A stretch of DNA of 10,596 bases from JBDHZK01 sp039811865 (GCA_039811865.1 JBDHZK010000095.1:1-10596); one strand, 5' to 3'; shown: positions 1-6,325, counted from the stretch's first letter. Numbers and translations are program-made. Notes: generated from the letters alone by a model not told the origin.

Positions 1-908
1 CGAGGGGGATCCTGTTTCGCATCGGCCAGGTGGGCCATCTTGGTCCGCACCAGGCTGGTGGCGTCGTCCGCGGCAAGCACCAGTTCGGTCCGACTCAACC
101 TGGACGCCCGCTGAACCGACTGCAACGCGCGGGCAAACTCCAGGATCGTCTTCGGCCGCTCGTCGGGGTCCTTCGCCATGCCTTGCCGCAACAGCCGATC
201 CAGCCCAATGGGCACCTCGTCCAGGTCGGTGGACGGCGGTGGCAGCGACAAGACCCGTGCGGTCAATGCGTCCGCTGCGTTATCCCCACCGGGCACGACG
301 AACGGAGATCTGCCCACCAGCAAATGCCAAAGGGTCGCCGCCAGGCCGTAGACATCCGAGGCGATCGAGCCGAGCGAGGTCCCGTCCAGCACTTCCGGCG
401 CCGACCAGGGAACCGAGAAACTCGAGTCCTCCGCTCCGGCCAGGCGTGCGGCGATTCCGAAATCGGCCAACCCGATCATGCCGAACTGGCTCACCAGGAC
501 GTTCGCCGGCTTGACGTCGCGGTGAAGGATCCCCGCCCGATGGGCCGTTTCCAGCGCCCCCGAGAGTTGGACGCCAACGGCGATAGTCTCCGCGACGTCC
601 AGCGTGCGCCGCTTCGCCCGCTCGGCGAGGTTGCCCCTCGGGTAATAGGTCATCGCGAAATAGGGATGCCCGGCGGAGGTCTCCCCGACCCAATAGATGG
701 GCACGATGTGCGGGTGTTCCAGTTGCGCCATGGCATTCACTTCGGCGCGGAATCGATCCAGGGTGTCGGCGCTCAGCGATTCGAACCGCAGCACCTTCAC
801 CGCGACCCGCCGGGCGGGAGTGAACTGCTCGTAGAGGTAAACGTCGGCGAAACCGCCCGAGCCAAGCAGTGCCACGAAGGTCAGGCCGGGAATCTCCGGA
901 GCCGCCAT
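1..908 (-). CDS. Ser/Thr protein kinase, N-terminal part (3' end beyond window)
   Basis: Hanks-type Ser/Thr kinase; 302 complete codons are visible and the gene runs off the left edge with no stop. Translated from the ATG at 908 it shows a glycine-rich loop (GSGGFADVY, residues 16-24), the ATP-anchoring Lys in RRVAVKVL (K38), the paired Glu (E56), catalytic loop HRDVKPAN (129-136), DFG (149-151) and the activation-segment end FSVPWSAPE. Kinase subdomains end near residue 266; a linker begins after that, so any membrane or sensor part lies outside the window. The start MAAPEIPGLTF matches the neighbouring kinase's start. It is a close tandem paralogue of the kinase at 1032-3509, with long identical stretches such as ALETAHRAGILHRDVKP, pointing to gene duplication. 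The usual phospho-accepting Thr of the GT-x-x-YMAPE segment is absent. Kinase identity is nearly certain; substrate and signal are unknown. Confidence 0.95.
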   Translation of the reverse strand, partial: MAAPEIPGLTFVALLGSGGFADVYLYEQFTPARRVAVKVLRFESLSADTLDRFRAEVNAMAQLEHPHIVPIYWVGETSAGHPYFAMTYYPRGNLAERAKRRTLDVAETIAVGVQLSGALETAHRAGILHRDVKPANVLVSQFGMIGLADFGIAARLAGAEDSSFSVPWSAPEVLDGTSLGSIASDVYGLAATLWHLLVGRSPFVVPGGDNAADALTARVLSLPPPSTDLDEVPIGLDRLLRQGMAKDPDERPKTILEFARALQSVQRASRLSRTELVLAADDATSLVRTKMAHLADAKQDPP

Positions 909-1031
909 TTACCACACCCCAAGCCAAGACCGGATCGCGCGAACGCTCGAAGGATAAGGCACCACTCATGCCGGAATGCCGGTTCCCGGAGGTTGGGCGC
1001 AAACCCAGATCCCCCGTTCCCGGGGAGATGC
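909..1031 (-). promoter_or_regulatory. Gap between the tandem kinases, possible weak promoter
   Basis: 123 bp separate the two kinases. On the minus strand TATCCT (complement of 951-956) fits the TANNNT pattern of an actinobacterial -10 box and would give a leader of about 35 nt before the ATG at 908, but I see no convincing -35. The ribosome-binding signal (GGGGTGTGG ending 3 nt before the ATG) is poor. The downstream kinase may therefore have its own weak promoter or be read through from the first kinase. Confidence 0.2.
1012..1025 (-). terminator. Short GC hairpin just after a kinase stop codon
   Basis: CCCCG-TTCC-CGGGG forms a 5-bp stem with a 4-nt loop, starting 6 nt after the stop codon of the 825-residue kinase. 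No T-run follows, so it is at best a weak or factor-assisted terminator, or an mRNA 3' structure between the two kinase genes. Confidence 0.2.
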
Positions 1032-3509
1032 TCAGGCGATCTCTCCCGCACGCTTGGCGATCCGGGTGAAGATCGCATCCAGTTGCGCGTCCGAGGGCCA
1101 GGCGCCGGTCTTGTTGACGTTGCCTTCGACATAGGTGACCCGGTTGCCGGCCAACAAGACGGCCTGCACCGCGCGTCCCTTGTTGCCGTCGGTGAACTGA
1201 ATCTTGATCCACCCCCCGGTCGCCGTGCCGAGCACGGTCGGCACGCTCACCTGTCGCAACGCCGTGACATCGACGTTGTTGTAGCGGCTTTCGCACTTGG
1301 CGAAGTTGGTCCGCAGAGTCGAGTAGAAGTTGCTGGCCGCAGCGTTGGTCGGGAAATCGAGCGCGAAACTCTCCAGCCAAATGTGTTCGCCCGGCGGCTG
1401 CCAGCCCTGGTTGAGCCGAATCTTGACGTTCGGCGTCTTGGACACGGCGGTCTCGTCGCACAGCGTTTTCGCCCCGACCTCGTCCTTGGCGTTGGGGTAG
1501 GACGACCAGGTGCCACCCGCGCCCGGGATCTGGGGGAAGTCCGCCGGCACCAGCTCCCCCGGCGTCGGCCCGGCCGCCGGCTGGGAGATGGCGATCAGGG
1601 GGGTCGTCCCGGGAAACTTGCCGGCGCCGGCGTCCTTGGTCTGATGGTTGAGTAACGCCCAGGCCGACTTCAACGCCTGCTCACCAGTCACCGCCGTGCG
1701 GTCCCGGCCCAGATCGAGCACGTTCAGCAGTCGCCCGGACCTGATCAGCAGGACCGTGTGGTGTACCGGCGTCGCCGACTGCAACACGTACGAGTCGCCC
1801 ACAGCCTGCTCGCCGAGGTTCGAAATCTCCCAACCGTTGGCGAGGTAGGTCAGGTCCTGGACGCCACACCCGCCCAGCGAGGCGCGCGCGGAGACGAACG
1901 CCTCGGCCGCGAGTTCCTGGCTCGGGAACAACTCGACCTGGTGAAAGGCCGTCCCGTTCTGCCACGAGGAGGTGAAGTTGATCGTTTGGGCCGACGTGGA
2001 TTGGCCCGACGGCTTCGGCAAACAGGTGGTCACCGAGCGCGTGGTCGCCTCGACCCAAGTACCACCCTGCCCTTGCACCAAGTCATCGGCGGTCAGCAGG
2101 GACACCCTGGTCATCGGGGGCGCACTCGTGGTGTTGGACGGCGTGCCCGTCCCGCCCGTCGCGCCCGTCGAATCCTTCGGGCGCAGGAAGACCACCGCAG
2201 CAACGATCACTCCTAGCGCGATCACAACGGCGGCCACTCCCAGCCAGAGCGCGACCCCCCGCCGCCGCCGCCGCCGCTGGGCCGGCGGCGCCGGCGGGGG
2301 CGGGGGGACGGGCGAAGGCTGCGGGTGGGCCGGTTGGAAGTGGGCCGGGGTTTGCGCGAAATGCTGGACTTGCGCCGCCGCCGCCGGCGCCGGTTGCTGG
2401 ATTGGAGCCGGCGCCATTGGCTGCTGGAGCGGGGCCACCGTCGGCTGCTGTGGAGCCGCCGGCAACGGATAGCGTCCCGGCGACGGCATCGCGGCCGGGA
2501 CGCGTGGCGGCGTCTGCGGACCCATCGGGTCGCCGCCCACCCAGCGAGCCGGCGAGACCGGCGGGGCCGAGACCGGCGGGGCCGGGGCTGGTGGGGCCGC
2601 CGCGCGCGCCGTCGGGGGAACCAGCGTGGTGCCTTCGACCTGCACCCGCGCGAGGCTGGTCGCCTCCTCGGGGGGCAGCACCAACTCCGTCCGACCGCTT
2701 CCCGAAGTCTCCTGAATCGCCTGCAACGAACGCACGAACTCCAGGACGCTGCCGGGCCGCTGCGCGGGATCCTTCGCCAAGCCCCTGCGCAGCAGCCGGT
2801 CCAGCGCCATGGGCACGTCGTCAAGATCGGTGGACGGCGGCGGCGTCCCGAGGACACGGGCGGCCATGGCGTCGGCGGCGTTGTCACCGCCGGGGACCTC
2901 GAACGGCGATCGCCCGACCAACAGATGCCAAAGCGTGGCCGCCAACCCGTACACATCGGAGCGCACCGAGCCGGACGACGTCCCGAGCAGAATCTCCGGA
3001 GCGCACCACGGCACCGAGAAGCTCGATTCCGGATCGGCAGCCGCCAGTCTGGACGCGATACCGAAGTCCCCCAGCCCGATCCGGCCGAACTGATCGATCA
3101 GGACGTTCGCCGGCTTCACGTCGCGATGCAGGATGCCGGCCCGGTGGGCGGTTTCCAGCGCCCCGGCGAGCTGCACCGCAAGCCGCAGCACGTCGGCGAC
3201 AGGCATCGGGCCTTGCTTGACCCGCGACGACAGGCTGCCCTTCGGGTAGTACATCATCGTGAAGAACGGCAGGCCATCGGCGGTCTGACCCACCCAGTAG
3301 ACCGGGACGATGTGCGGGTGCTCGAGTTGCGCCATGGCGTCCGCCTCGGCCTTGAACCGCGACAGCCCATCTCGGCCGAGCGCGGGGTCGCGCAGCACCT
3401 TCACCGCGACTCGGCGCGCCGGGCTCGCCTGTTCGTACAGGTAGACGTCGGCGAAGCCGCCGGAGCCGAGCAGCTTGATGAAGGTCAAGCCAGAGATTTC
3501 AGGCGCCAC
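1032..3509 (-). CDS. Transmembrane receptor-type Ser/Thr protein kinase
   Basis: Complete 825-residue kinase. Cytoplasmic catalytic domain, about 8-265: GSGGFADVY (15-23), K37, E55, HRDVKPAN (128-135), DFG (148-150), SVPWCAPE (165-172). Then a Pro/Ala/Gln-rich linker (268-411), six arginines (412-417), one membrane helix (418-442) and an extracellular region (443-825). That region looks like two related units (about 468-640 and 650-825), each with an L-x-x-A-D-x x-GGTW stretch and two Cys (C496/C548, C684/C739), recalling PknH-type sensor domains. The GTG start was chosen because VAPEISGLTF aligns with MAAPEIPGLTF of the adjacent paralogue and GGGGG lies 6 nt upstream; an in-frame TTG at 3539 would add 10 residues that fit nothing. 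The activation segment lacks the usual Thr. A 46-codon ORF overlaps the start by 11 nt. Kinase topology is clear; the ligand is unknown. Confidence 0.95.
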   Translation of the reverse strand: MAPEISGLTFIKLLGSGGFADVYLYEQASPARRVAVKVLRDPALGRDGLSRFKAEADAMAQLEHPHIVPVYWVGQTADGLPFFTMMYYPKGSLSSRVKQGPMPVADVLRLAVQLAGALETAHRAGILHRDVKPANVLIDQFGRIGLGDFGIASRLAAADPESSFSVPWCAPEILLGTSSGSVRSDVYGLAATLWHLLVGRSPFEVPGGDNAADAMAARVLGTPPPSTDLDDVPMALDRLLRRGLAKDPAQRPGSVLEFVRSLQAIQETSGSGRTELVLPPEEATSLARVQVEGTTLVPPTARAAAPPAPAPPVSAPPVSPARWVGGDPMGPQTPPRVPAAMPSPGRYPLPAAPQQPTVAPLQQPMAPAPIQQPAPAAAAQVQHFAQTPAHFQPAHPQPSPVPPPPPAPPAQRRRRRRGVALWLGVAAVVIALGVIVAAVVFLRPKDSTGATGGTGTPSNTTSAPPMTRVSLLTADDLVQGQGGTWVEATTRSVTTCLPKPSGQSTSAQTINFTSSWQNGTAFHQVELFPSQELAAEAFVSARASLGGCGVQDLTYLANGWEISNLGEQAVGDSYVLQSATPVHHTVLLIRSGRLLNVLDLGRDRTAVTGEQALKSAWALLNHQTKDAGAGKFPGTTPLIAISQPAAGPTPGELVPADFPQIPGAGGTWSSYPNAKDEVGAKTLCDETAVSKTPNVKIRLNQGWQPPGEHIWLESFALDFPTNAAASNFYSTLRTNFAKCESRYNNVDVTALRQVSVPTVLGTATGGWIKIQFTDGNKGRAVQAVLLAGNRVTYVEGNVNKTGAWPSDAQLDAIFTRIAKRAGEIA
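2259..2276 (-). repeat. (CGG)6 trinucleotide repeat coding for an Arg run
   Basis: Six identical CGG codons in a row (CCG on the plus strand) encode the Arg run directly before the kinase membrane helix. The positive charge fits the cytoplasmic side of the helix. Slippage here would only change the number of arginines. Confidence 0.85.
2554..2583 (-). repeat. Perfect 15-bp tandem duplication in the kinase linker
   Basis: GAGACCGGCGGGGCC occurs twice back to back on the plus strand. In the kinase it encodes a duplicated five-residue unit, APPVS-APPVS, in the Pro/Ala-rich linker. The identical codons indicate a recent in-frame duplication. Confidence 0.9.
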
Positions 3510-3639
3510 CGTCGTCCCCCGAATCGGGCTGGACGCCAAAGAACAGGACGTCCCGGATGCGACCGAAAGCCGTCAGCCCACACTCGGGCTGCACGCCACC
3601 CGACCACGGCGCCGGCTCCCGCACCGGTTGTCGAGTCAT
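3499..3639 (-). CDS. Small 46-residue ORF overlapping the kinase start
   Basis: ATG at 3639 to TGA at 3501-3499 encodes a 46-residue peptide beginning MTRQPVREPAPWSGG and ending QPDSGDDGGA. It has one Cys, a repeated GVQP(E/D) and an acidic end, with no signal peptide or membrane helix. AAGGTGAGG, 7 nt before the ATG, is the best Shine-Dalgarno in this part of the window. The ORF is in another frame than the kinase and its stop lies 11 nt inside the kinase coding region, an arrangement typical of translational coupling. I recognise no family. It may be a real small protein, a leader ORF that delivers ribosomes to the weak GTG start of the kinase, or chance. The region before the other kinase has no intact counterpart, although one frame there reads FERSRDPVLAWGV, loosely like FGRIRDVLFFGV here. 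Confidence 0.45.
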   Translation of the reverse strand: MTRQPVREPAPWSGGVQPECGLTAFGRIRDVLFFGVQPDSGDDGGA

Positions 3640-3646
3640 GCCCCCG

Positions 3647-3655
3647 CCTCACCTT
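3647..3655 (-). promoter_or_regulatory. Strong Shine-Dalgarno of the small ORF
   Basis: On the minus strand AAGGTGAGG ends 7 nt before the ATG at 3639. It has no role for the kinase GTG at 3509, which is about 140 nt further on in another frame, so it is the main evidence that the 46-codon ORF is translated. Confidence 0.5.
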
Positions 3656-3704
3656 CGGCTCTTGGGTCCGGATCGTAGTGGAGCACGGGTGCGACGGCGA
3701 GGTC

Positions 3705-3715
3705 TGCCTAGGCGA
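3705..3715 (-). promoter_or_regulatory. Possible -10 region for the kinase operon
   Basis: The minus strand reads TCGCCTAGGCA; TAGGCA could act as a -10 box, giving a leader of about 60 nt before the small ORF. The same ten bases TCGCCTAGGC occur upstream of phoH (complement of 5917-5926). No clear -35 is visible, and the core GCCTAGGC is palindromic, so it could instead be a protein-binding site. It lies about 55 nt downstream of the preceding gene's stop codon. Confidence 0.25.
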
Positions 3716-3769
3716 AGTCGATCCCACGCGGTCGGTGCGGCACCCGCGGGCGCGTCGCGCGGTGACGAG

Positions 3770-4429
3770 CTAGTCGGGGGTAAGGCCAAGCTCGGTTCGG
3801 GCCCTGCCCACCCAAGCGGGCTCGGCGCCGTATCGCTGGGAGGGGATCAGCCGGCCAGCCGCGCAGTCGGACACCAGCGTCGCCAGGCGCTGCGCGCGGG
3901 TCTGTGGCCGCTTCGCCGAGACCACCCAGTGGATGGCCCCCTTGCGGTAGCTCGCGGTGGCCATGGCCCAGAACCGAGCCGCCGCCGGGTTGGCCGCCAG
4001 CGCGTCCTCGTGCTCGGCCGTCCACTCCACGCTGGCCTGCTCGTAGGCGTAGATGCCTTGGCGATCCGACCGGCGGGCCTGAAATGCGGCCAAGCCGCTG
4101 GGTTCCATCAGCCCTTGCTCGATCAGCCGCTGCGCGGCGGCGACGTTGATCAAGCTCCAGGTGCTGGCGGGTTTGCGCGGCGTCCAGCGCTGCCGCACGG
4201 CGTCGGCGTCGATGCGTTGGACCACCGAGTCGATCCAGCCCCAACGAAGGGCCTGGACGACCGCGTCCTCCCACAACAAACCCCGTTGTGGGACGTGCTT
4301 CTTGAACATGCCCATCCACAACTGTGACGCGCTCGCATGATTGGCCCGCAGCCAGGCGGCCCATTCGTCGGCGTCTGCGAAGAACAGCGCGGGACGCTCC
4401 GGCGTGCCGCCCGGCGTCCCGATCGACAT
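3770..4429 (-). CDS. YdeI/OmpD-associated family protein
   Basis: 219-residue soluble protein of the YdeI/OmpD-associated (OmdA) family, often annotated as bacteriocin-protection-like; the biochemical role is unclear. Family hallmarks: FFADADEWAAWLRANH (16-31), a Trp-rich block ALRWGWIDS (60-68), RWTPRKPASTWSLIN (81-95), and the C-terminal A-x-RPQTRAQRLATLV (172-186), which suits the small helical domain of the family. No signal peptide or membrane helix. The ATG lies 2 nt after the ybeY stop; AAGGG inside the last ybeY codons serves as ribosome-binding site, so it is probably co-transcribed and coupled with phoH-ybeY. This gene is not part of the usual phoH-ybeY neighbourhood. The family call is secure; the function is not. 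Confidence 0.88.
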   Translation of the reverse strand: MSIGTPGGTPERPALFFADADEWAAWLRANHASASQLWMGMFKKHVPQRGLLWEDAVVQALRWGWIDSVVQRIDADAVRQRWTPRKPASTWSLINVAAAQRLIEQGLMEPSGLAAFQARRSDRQGIYAYEQASVEWTAEHEDALAANPAAARFWAMATASYRKGAIHWVVSAKRPQTRAQRLATLVSDCAAGRLIPSQRYGAEPAWVGRARTELGLTPD

Positions 4430-4431
4430 CC

Positions 4432-4893
4432 TCAGCCCTTCTTGGCCAGTTCGGCCGCCCAGTCCTCGATGATGCGGTCGTTCAGGCCGAACATGACCGC
4501 ATGCTCCTCGGGCTCGGCGTGGTCGTAGCCGAGCAGGTGCAGCAGCCCGTGGATCAGAAGATAGTCGGCCTCCTGCTCGGCGGTGCGCCCGTTCTCGGCG
4601 GCCTGCCGCGAAGTCACGGCCGGGCAGAGCACGATGTCGCCCAGCAGTCCCTGCGGAGGCTCCTCGTTGCCCGAGGGGGGCCGGATCTCATCCATGGGGA
4701 ACGACAAGACGTCGGTCGGGCCCGGCTCGTCCATGTACTTCTCGTGGTAGGCGCTCATGGTGTCTTCGTCCACCAACAGGACGGACAGCTCCGCCTGCGG
4801 GTGAATGCGCAGGGAGTGGAGCGCGAACTTTGCGAGCTTGATCAGCCGCTTCTCGTCGACGGCGACACCGGATTCGTTGTTCAGATCGATCAT
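4432..4893 (-). CDS. ybeY: Endoribonuclease / rRNA maturation factor YbeY
   Basis: 153-residue YbeY (UPF0054), a zinc-dependent single-strand endoribonuclease involved in 16S rRNA 3'-end maturation and ribosome quality control in the cytoplasm. The family metal motif H-x3-H-x5-H is intact as HGLLHLLGYDH (H115, H119, H125), preceded by the conserved blocks GPTDVLSFPMDE (58-69) and LLGDIVLCPAV (83-93). Length is normal for the family. The ATG overlaps the phoH stop (ATGA, 4 nt), so translation is coupled to phoH. YbeY directly after PhoH is a widespread bacterial arrangement and supports both names. Confidence 0.97.
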   Translation of the reverse strand: MIDLNNESGVAVDEKRLIKLAKFALHSLRIHPQAELSVLLVDEDTMSAYHEKYMDEPGPTDVLSFPMDEIRPPSGNEEPPQGLLGDIVLCPAVTSRQAAENGRTAEQEADYLLIHGLLHLLGYDHAEPEEHAVMFGLNDRIIEDWAAELAKKG

Positions 4894-5888
4894 TTCTTTC
4901 CCCGAGGTTGGGTCGACTCGAACCGGTCGTAGGCCGCGACAATGCGCCCTACAAGCCGATGTCGGACGACGTCATGGCTGGTCAGCGTGCAAAAAGCGAT
5001 GTCGTCGAGCCCGTCCAGGATGTCCGGCACCAAGCGCAGCCCACTCCGGGTGCCGGTGGGGAGATCGACCTGGGTGACGTCGCCGGTCACCACCATCTTC
5101 GAGCCGAACCCCAACCGCGTCAGGAACATCTTCATCTGCTCCATCGATGTGTTCTGGGCCTCGTCGAGGATGATGAACGCGTCGTTGAGCGTTCGGCCAC
5201 GCATGTAGGCCAGCGGGGCGACCTCGATCGTGCCCGCCGTCAGCAGCCGGGGAACGGACTCCGGGTCGATCATGTCGTGCAGGGCGTCGTACAGCGGCCG
5301 CAGGTAGGGGTCGATCTTGTCGCTCAGGGTTCCTGGCAAGAACCCGAGCCGCTCCCCCGCCTCGATCGCCGGACGAGTCAAGATGATGCGGTTGACCTCC
5401 TTTTGTTGCAAAGCCTGGACGGCCTTGGCCATCGCCAGGTAGGTCTTGCCGGTGCCGGCCGGCCCGATGCCGAAGACCACCGTGTGCTGGTCGATCGCAT
5501 CCACGTAGCGCTTCTGGTTGAGCGTCTTCGGGCGAATCGTCTTGCCGCGGTTGGACAAGATGTTCTGCGTCAACACCTCCGCCGGACGCACCGACTCGGC
5601 GCCGTTGGTCATGTGTACGACGCGCTCGACCGCGTCCGCGGTCAAGCCTTGGCCGGTGCGCACGATCGTCACGAGTTCGGTGATCACCTCCGCGGCGACG
5701 GCGACGTCCCCGGAGGTTCCGGTCAGGGTGATCTCGTTGCCCCGGACGTGAATGTCAGCGGCCAACTCCCGCTCCAACAGCCGCAGGAACTCATCCCCCG
5801 GGCCCAGGATGTTGACCATGTCGATGGACGCCGGGACGCTCAGCCGACGCGTCCCCGGCAATTGGGCAACTCCAGTCTTGGGATTCAA
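4890..5888 (-). CDS. phoH: PhoH family ATPase
   Basis: 332-residue PhoH-like P-loop ATPase, predicted cytoplasmic and linked to RNA metabolism. An N-terminal small domain (about 20-95) precedes the PhoH domain (about 118-322), which has Walker A GPAGTGKT (142-149), the family block LTRPAIEAGERLGFLPG (170-186), Walker B FIILDEAQNTS (238-248) and a sensor-like VVTGDVTQVDLP (266-277). The start is TTG: an in-frame TAG lies 11 codons upstream and no ATG or GTG lies between. GGAGG is only 3 nt from this TTG, which is short, so a start slightly inside the gene (for example TTG codon 10) cannot be excluded. It is the first gene of a tight unit with ybeY and the YdeI-like gene. The rsmE gene often found upstream in actinobacteria is missing. 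Confidence 0.95.
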   Translation of the reverse strand: MNPKTGVAQLPGTRRLSVPASIDMVNILGPGDEFLRLLERELAADIHVRGNEITLTGTSGDVAVAAEVITELVTIVRTGQGLTADAVERVVHMTNGAESVRPAEVLTQNILSNRGKTIRPKTLNQKRYVDAIDQHTVVFGIGPAGTGKTYLAMAKAVQALQQKEVNRIILTRPAIEAGERLGFLPGTLSDKIDPYLRPLYDALHDMIDPESVPRLLTAGTIEVAPLAYMRGRTLNDAFIILDEAQNTSMEQMKMFLTRLGFGSKMVVTGDVTQVDLPTGTRSGLRLVPDILDGLDDIAFCTLTSHDVVRHRLVGRIVAAYDRFESTQPRGKK

Positions 5889-5933
5889 GTTCCTCCGATG
5901 TTCGAATGTGCTCCCAGCCTAGGCGAGGGTTCC
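5889..5933 (-). promoter_or_regulatory. phoH leader with possible -10 and RBS
   Basis: The minus strand has TAGGCT (complement of 5916-5921), which fits a TANNNT -10 box, inside TCGCCTAGGC, the ten bases also found upstream of the kinase operon. GGAGG (complement of 5892-5896) is the ribosome-binding site before the TTG start. The expected transcript leader would be about 20 nt. The -35 is not convincing (TTCGGC at a 19-nt spacing). Confidence 0.25.
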
Positions 5934-5960
5934 GACACTCGCCGAACAGATTTGAGTGCC
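5934..5960. promoter_or_regulatory. Imperfect inverted repeat upstream of phoH
   Basis: GACACTC, 13 nt, GAGTGCC (plus strand): arms match at 6 of 7 positions and the mismatch becomes a G-U pair in minus-strand RNA. The arms resemble the core of the HrcA operator CIRCE (GCACTC-N9-GAGTGC), but the spacer is 13 rather than 9 nt and the outer bases are not conserved. It overlaps or lies just above the presumed phoH promoter, where an operator would be expected. Confidence 0.25.
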
Positions 5961-6068
5961 ACCGACATCCAGGCCCAGCACGGACACTGCATCGCGGCAC
6001 CGGCCGCCCGATCAGCGCTCCCCCACTGCGCACGTCACGTCCCAGGGGGGCATGAAAGCCCAACAGCG

Positions 6069-6086
6069 GCAGCGTCTTGTCGCTGC
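6069..6086. other. Perfect 6-bp hairpin in the gap
   Basis: GCAGCG-TCTTGT-CGCTGC: perfect 6-bp stem, 6-nt loop. On the minus strand it is followed within about 12 nt by TTGGGCTTT, a weak T-rich stretch, so it could be a poor intrinsic terminator or part of a longer RNA structure. Confidence 0.4.
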
Positions 6087-6196
6087 GGCGACGCCCAGCA
6101 CCGGCCACACAAGCGAACCTTCCCTCGGCGCGACGGCAACTACCGCCCGCGGACGGAGGCTTCGTTCGGAGCGGACGGGCAACCCGCTCCTGACCA

Positions 6197-6224
6197 CCAC
6201 CGCGATACCGGCCGAACGCGGTGG
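6197..6224. terminator. Strong 8-bp hairpin about 100 nt after the zinc-ribbon gene
   Basis: CCACCGCG, 12-nt loop, CGCGGTGG: perfect GC-rich 8-bp stem. It lies 102 nt beyond the stop of the zinc-ribbon gene, in a position where transcription from the SPFH operon could end. No T-run follows on either strand, so terminator function is a guess; it could be a structural element of an RNA. Confidence 0.3.
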
Positions 6225-6271
6225 AATCGTGCGGCGAATCTCGGCGCCGACGACCGTCGCGAGCGGCGACG

Positions 6272-6311
6272 AACCGGTCAACTGTCCGACCGCCGCACGT
6301 TTTCACCGGTT
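6272..6311. repeat. Inverted repeat after the zinc-ribbon gene stop
   Basis: AACCGGT (6272-6278) and ACCGGTT (6305-6311) are perfectly complementary 7-bp arms separated by 26 nt, beginning 14 nt after the TAG stop at 6326-6328. The long loop and absence of a T-run make it a weak terminator candidate; the ACCGGT cores are themselves palindromic. Confidence 0.3.
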
Positions 6312-6325
6312 GTTCAGCCGAGCCA

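Larger units (their letters stand above)
5961..6325. other. Long gap with no convincing gene
   Basis: Together with the phoH leader this makes 437 bp between the zinc-ribbon gene and phoH. Open frames exist on both strands (for example minus 6281-6012 from a TTG, 89 codons), but none has a good start signal, a recognisable motif or the strong third-position bias of the real genes. I looked for conserved cores of RNase P RNA, tmRNA and SRP RNA and for tRNA shapes and found none. What it does hold is a set of hairpins (6069-6086, 6197-6224, 6272-6311) and the phoH leader. Candidates are a terminator region, an unrecognised small RNA, or remains of a lost gene. Confidence 0.5.

Noticed and set aside
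913..951. Peptide FERSRDPVLAWGV before the first kinase resembling the small ORF
   Set aside because: The similarity is short, needs a one-codon gap, and the frame here does not form a closed small ORF. It may be leftover from the tandem duplication or chance.
30..1655. Long plus-strand open frame opposite the kinases (also 2325-3773)
   Set aside because: It lies antisense to clear kinase domains, has Arg/Gly/His-rich shadow composition and no motif. Long antisense frames are expected at this GC content.
3510..3539. TTG start giving the kinase 10 extra residues
   Set aside because: The paralogous kinase begins exactly at the residue matching the GTG at 3509, the extra residues have no counterpart, and GGGGG is placed correctly for the GTG.
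6012..6281. 89-codon minus-strand frame (TTG start) in the gap
   Set aside because: Weak start, no Shine-Dalgarno, many rare-looking codons compared with neighbouring genes, and no recognisable motif. Kept only as part of the gap description.
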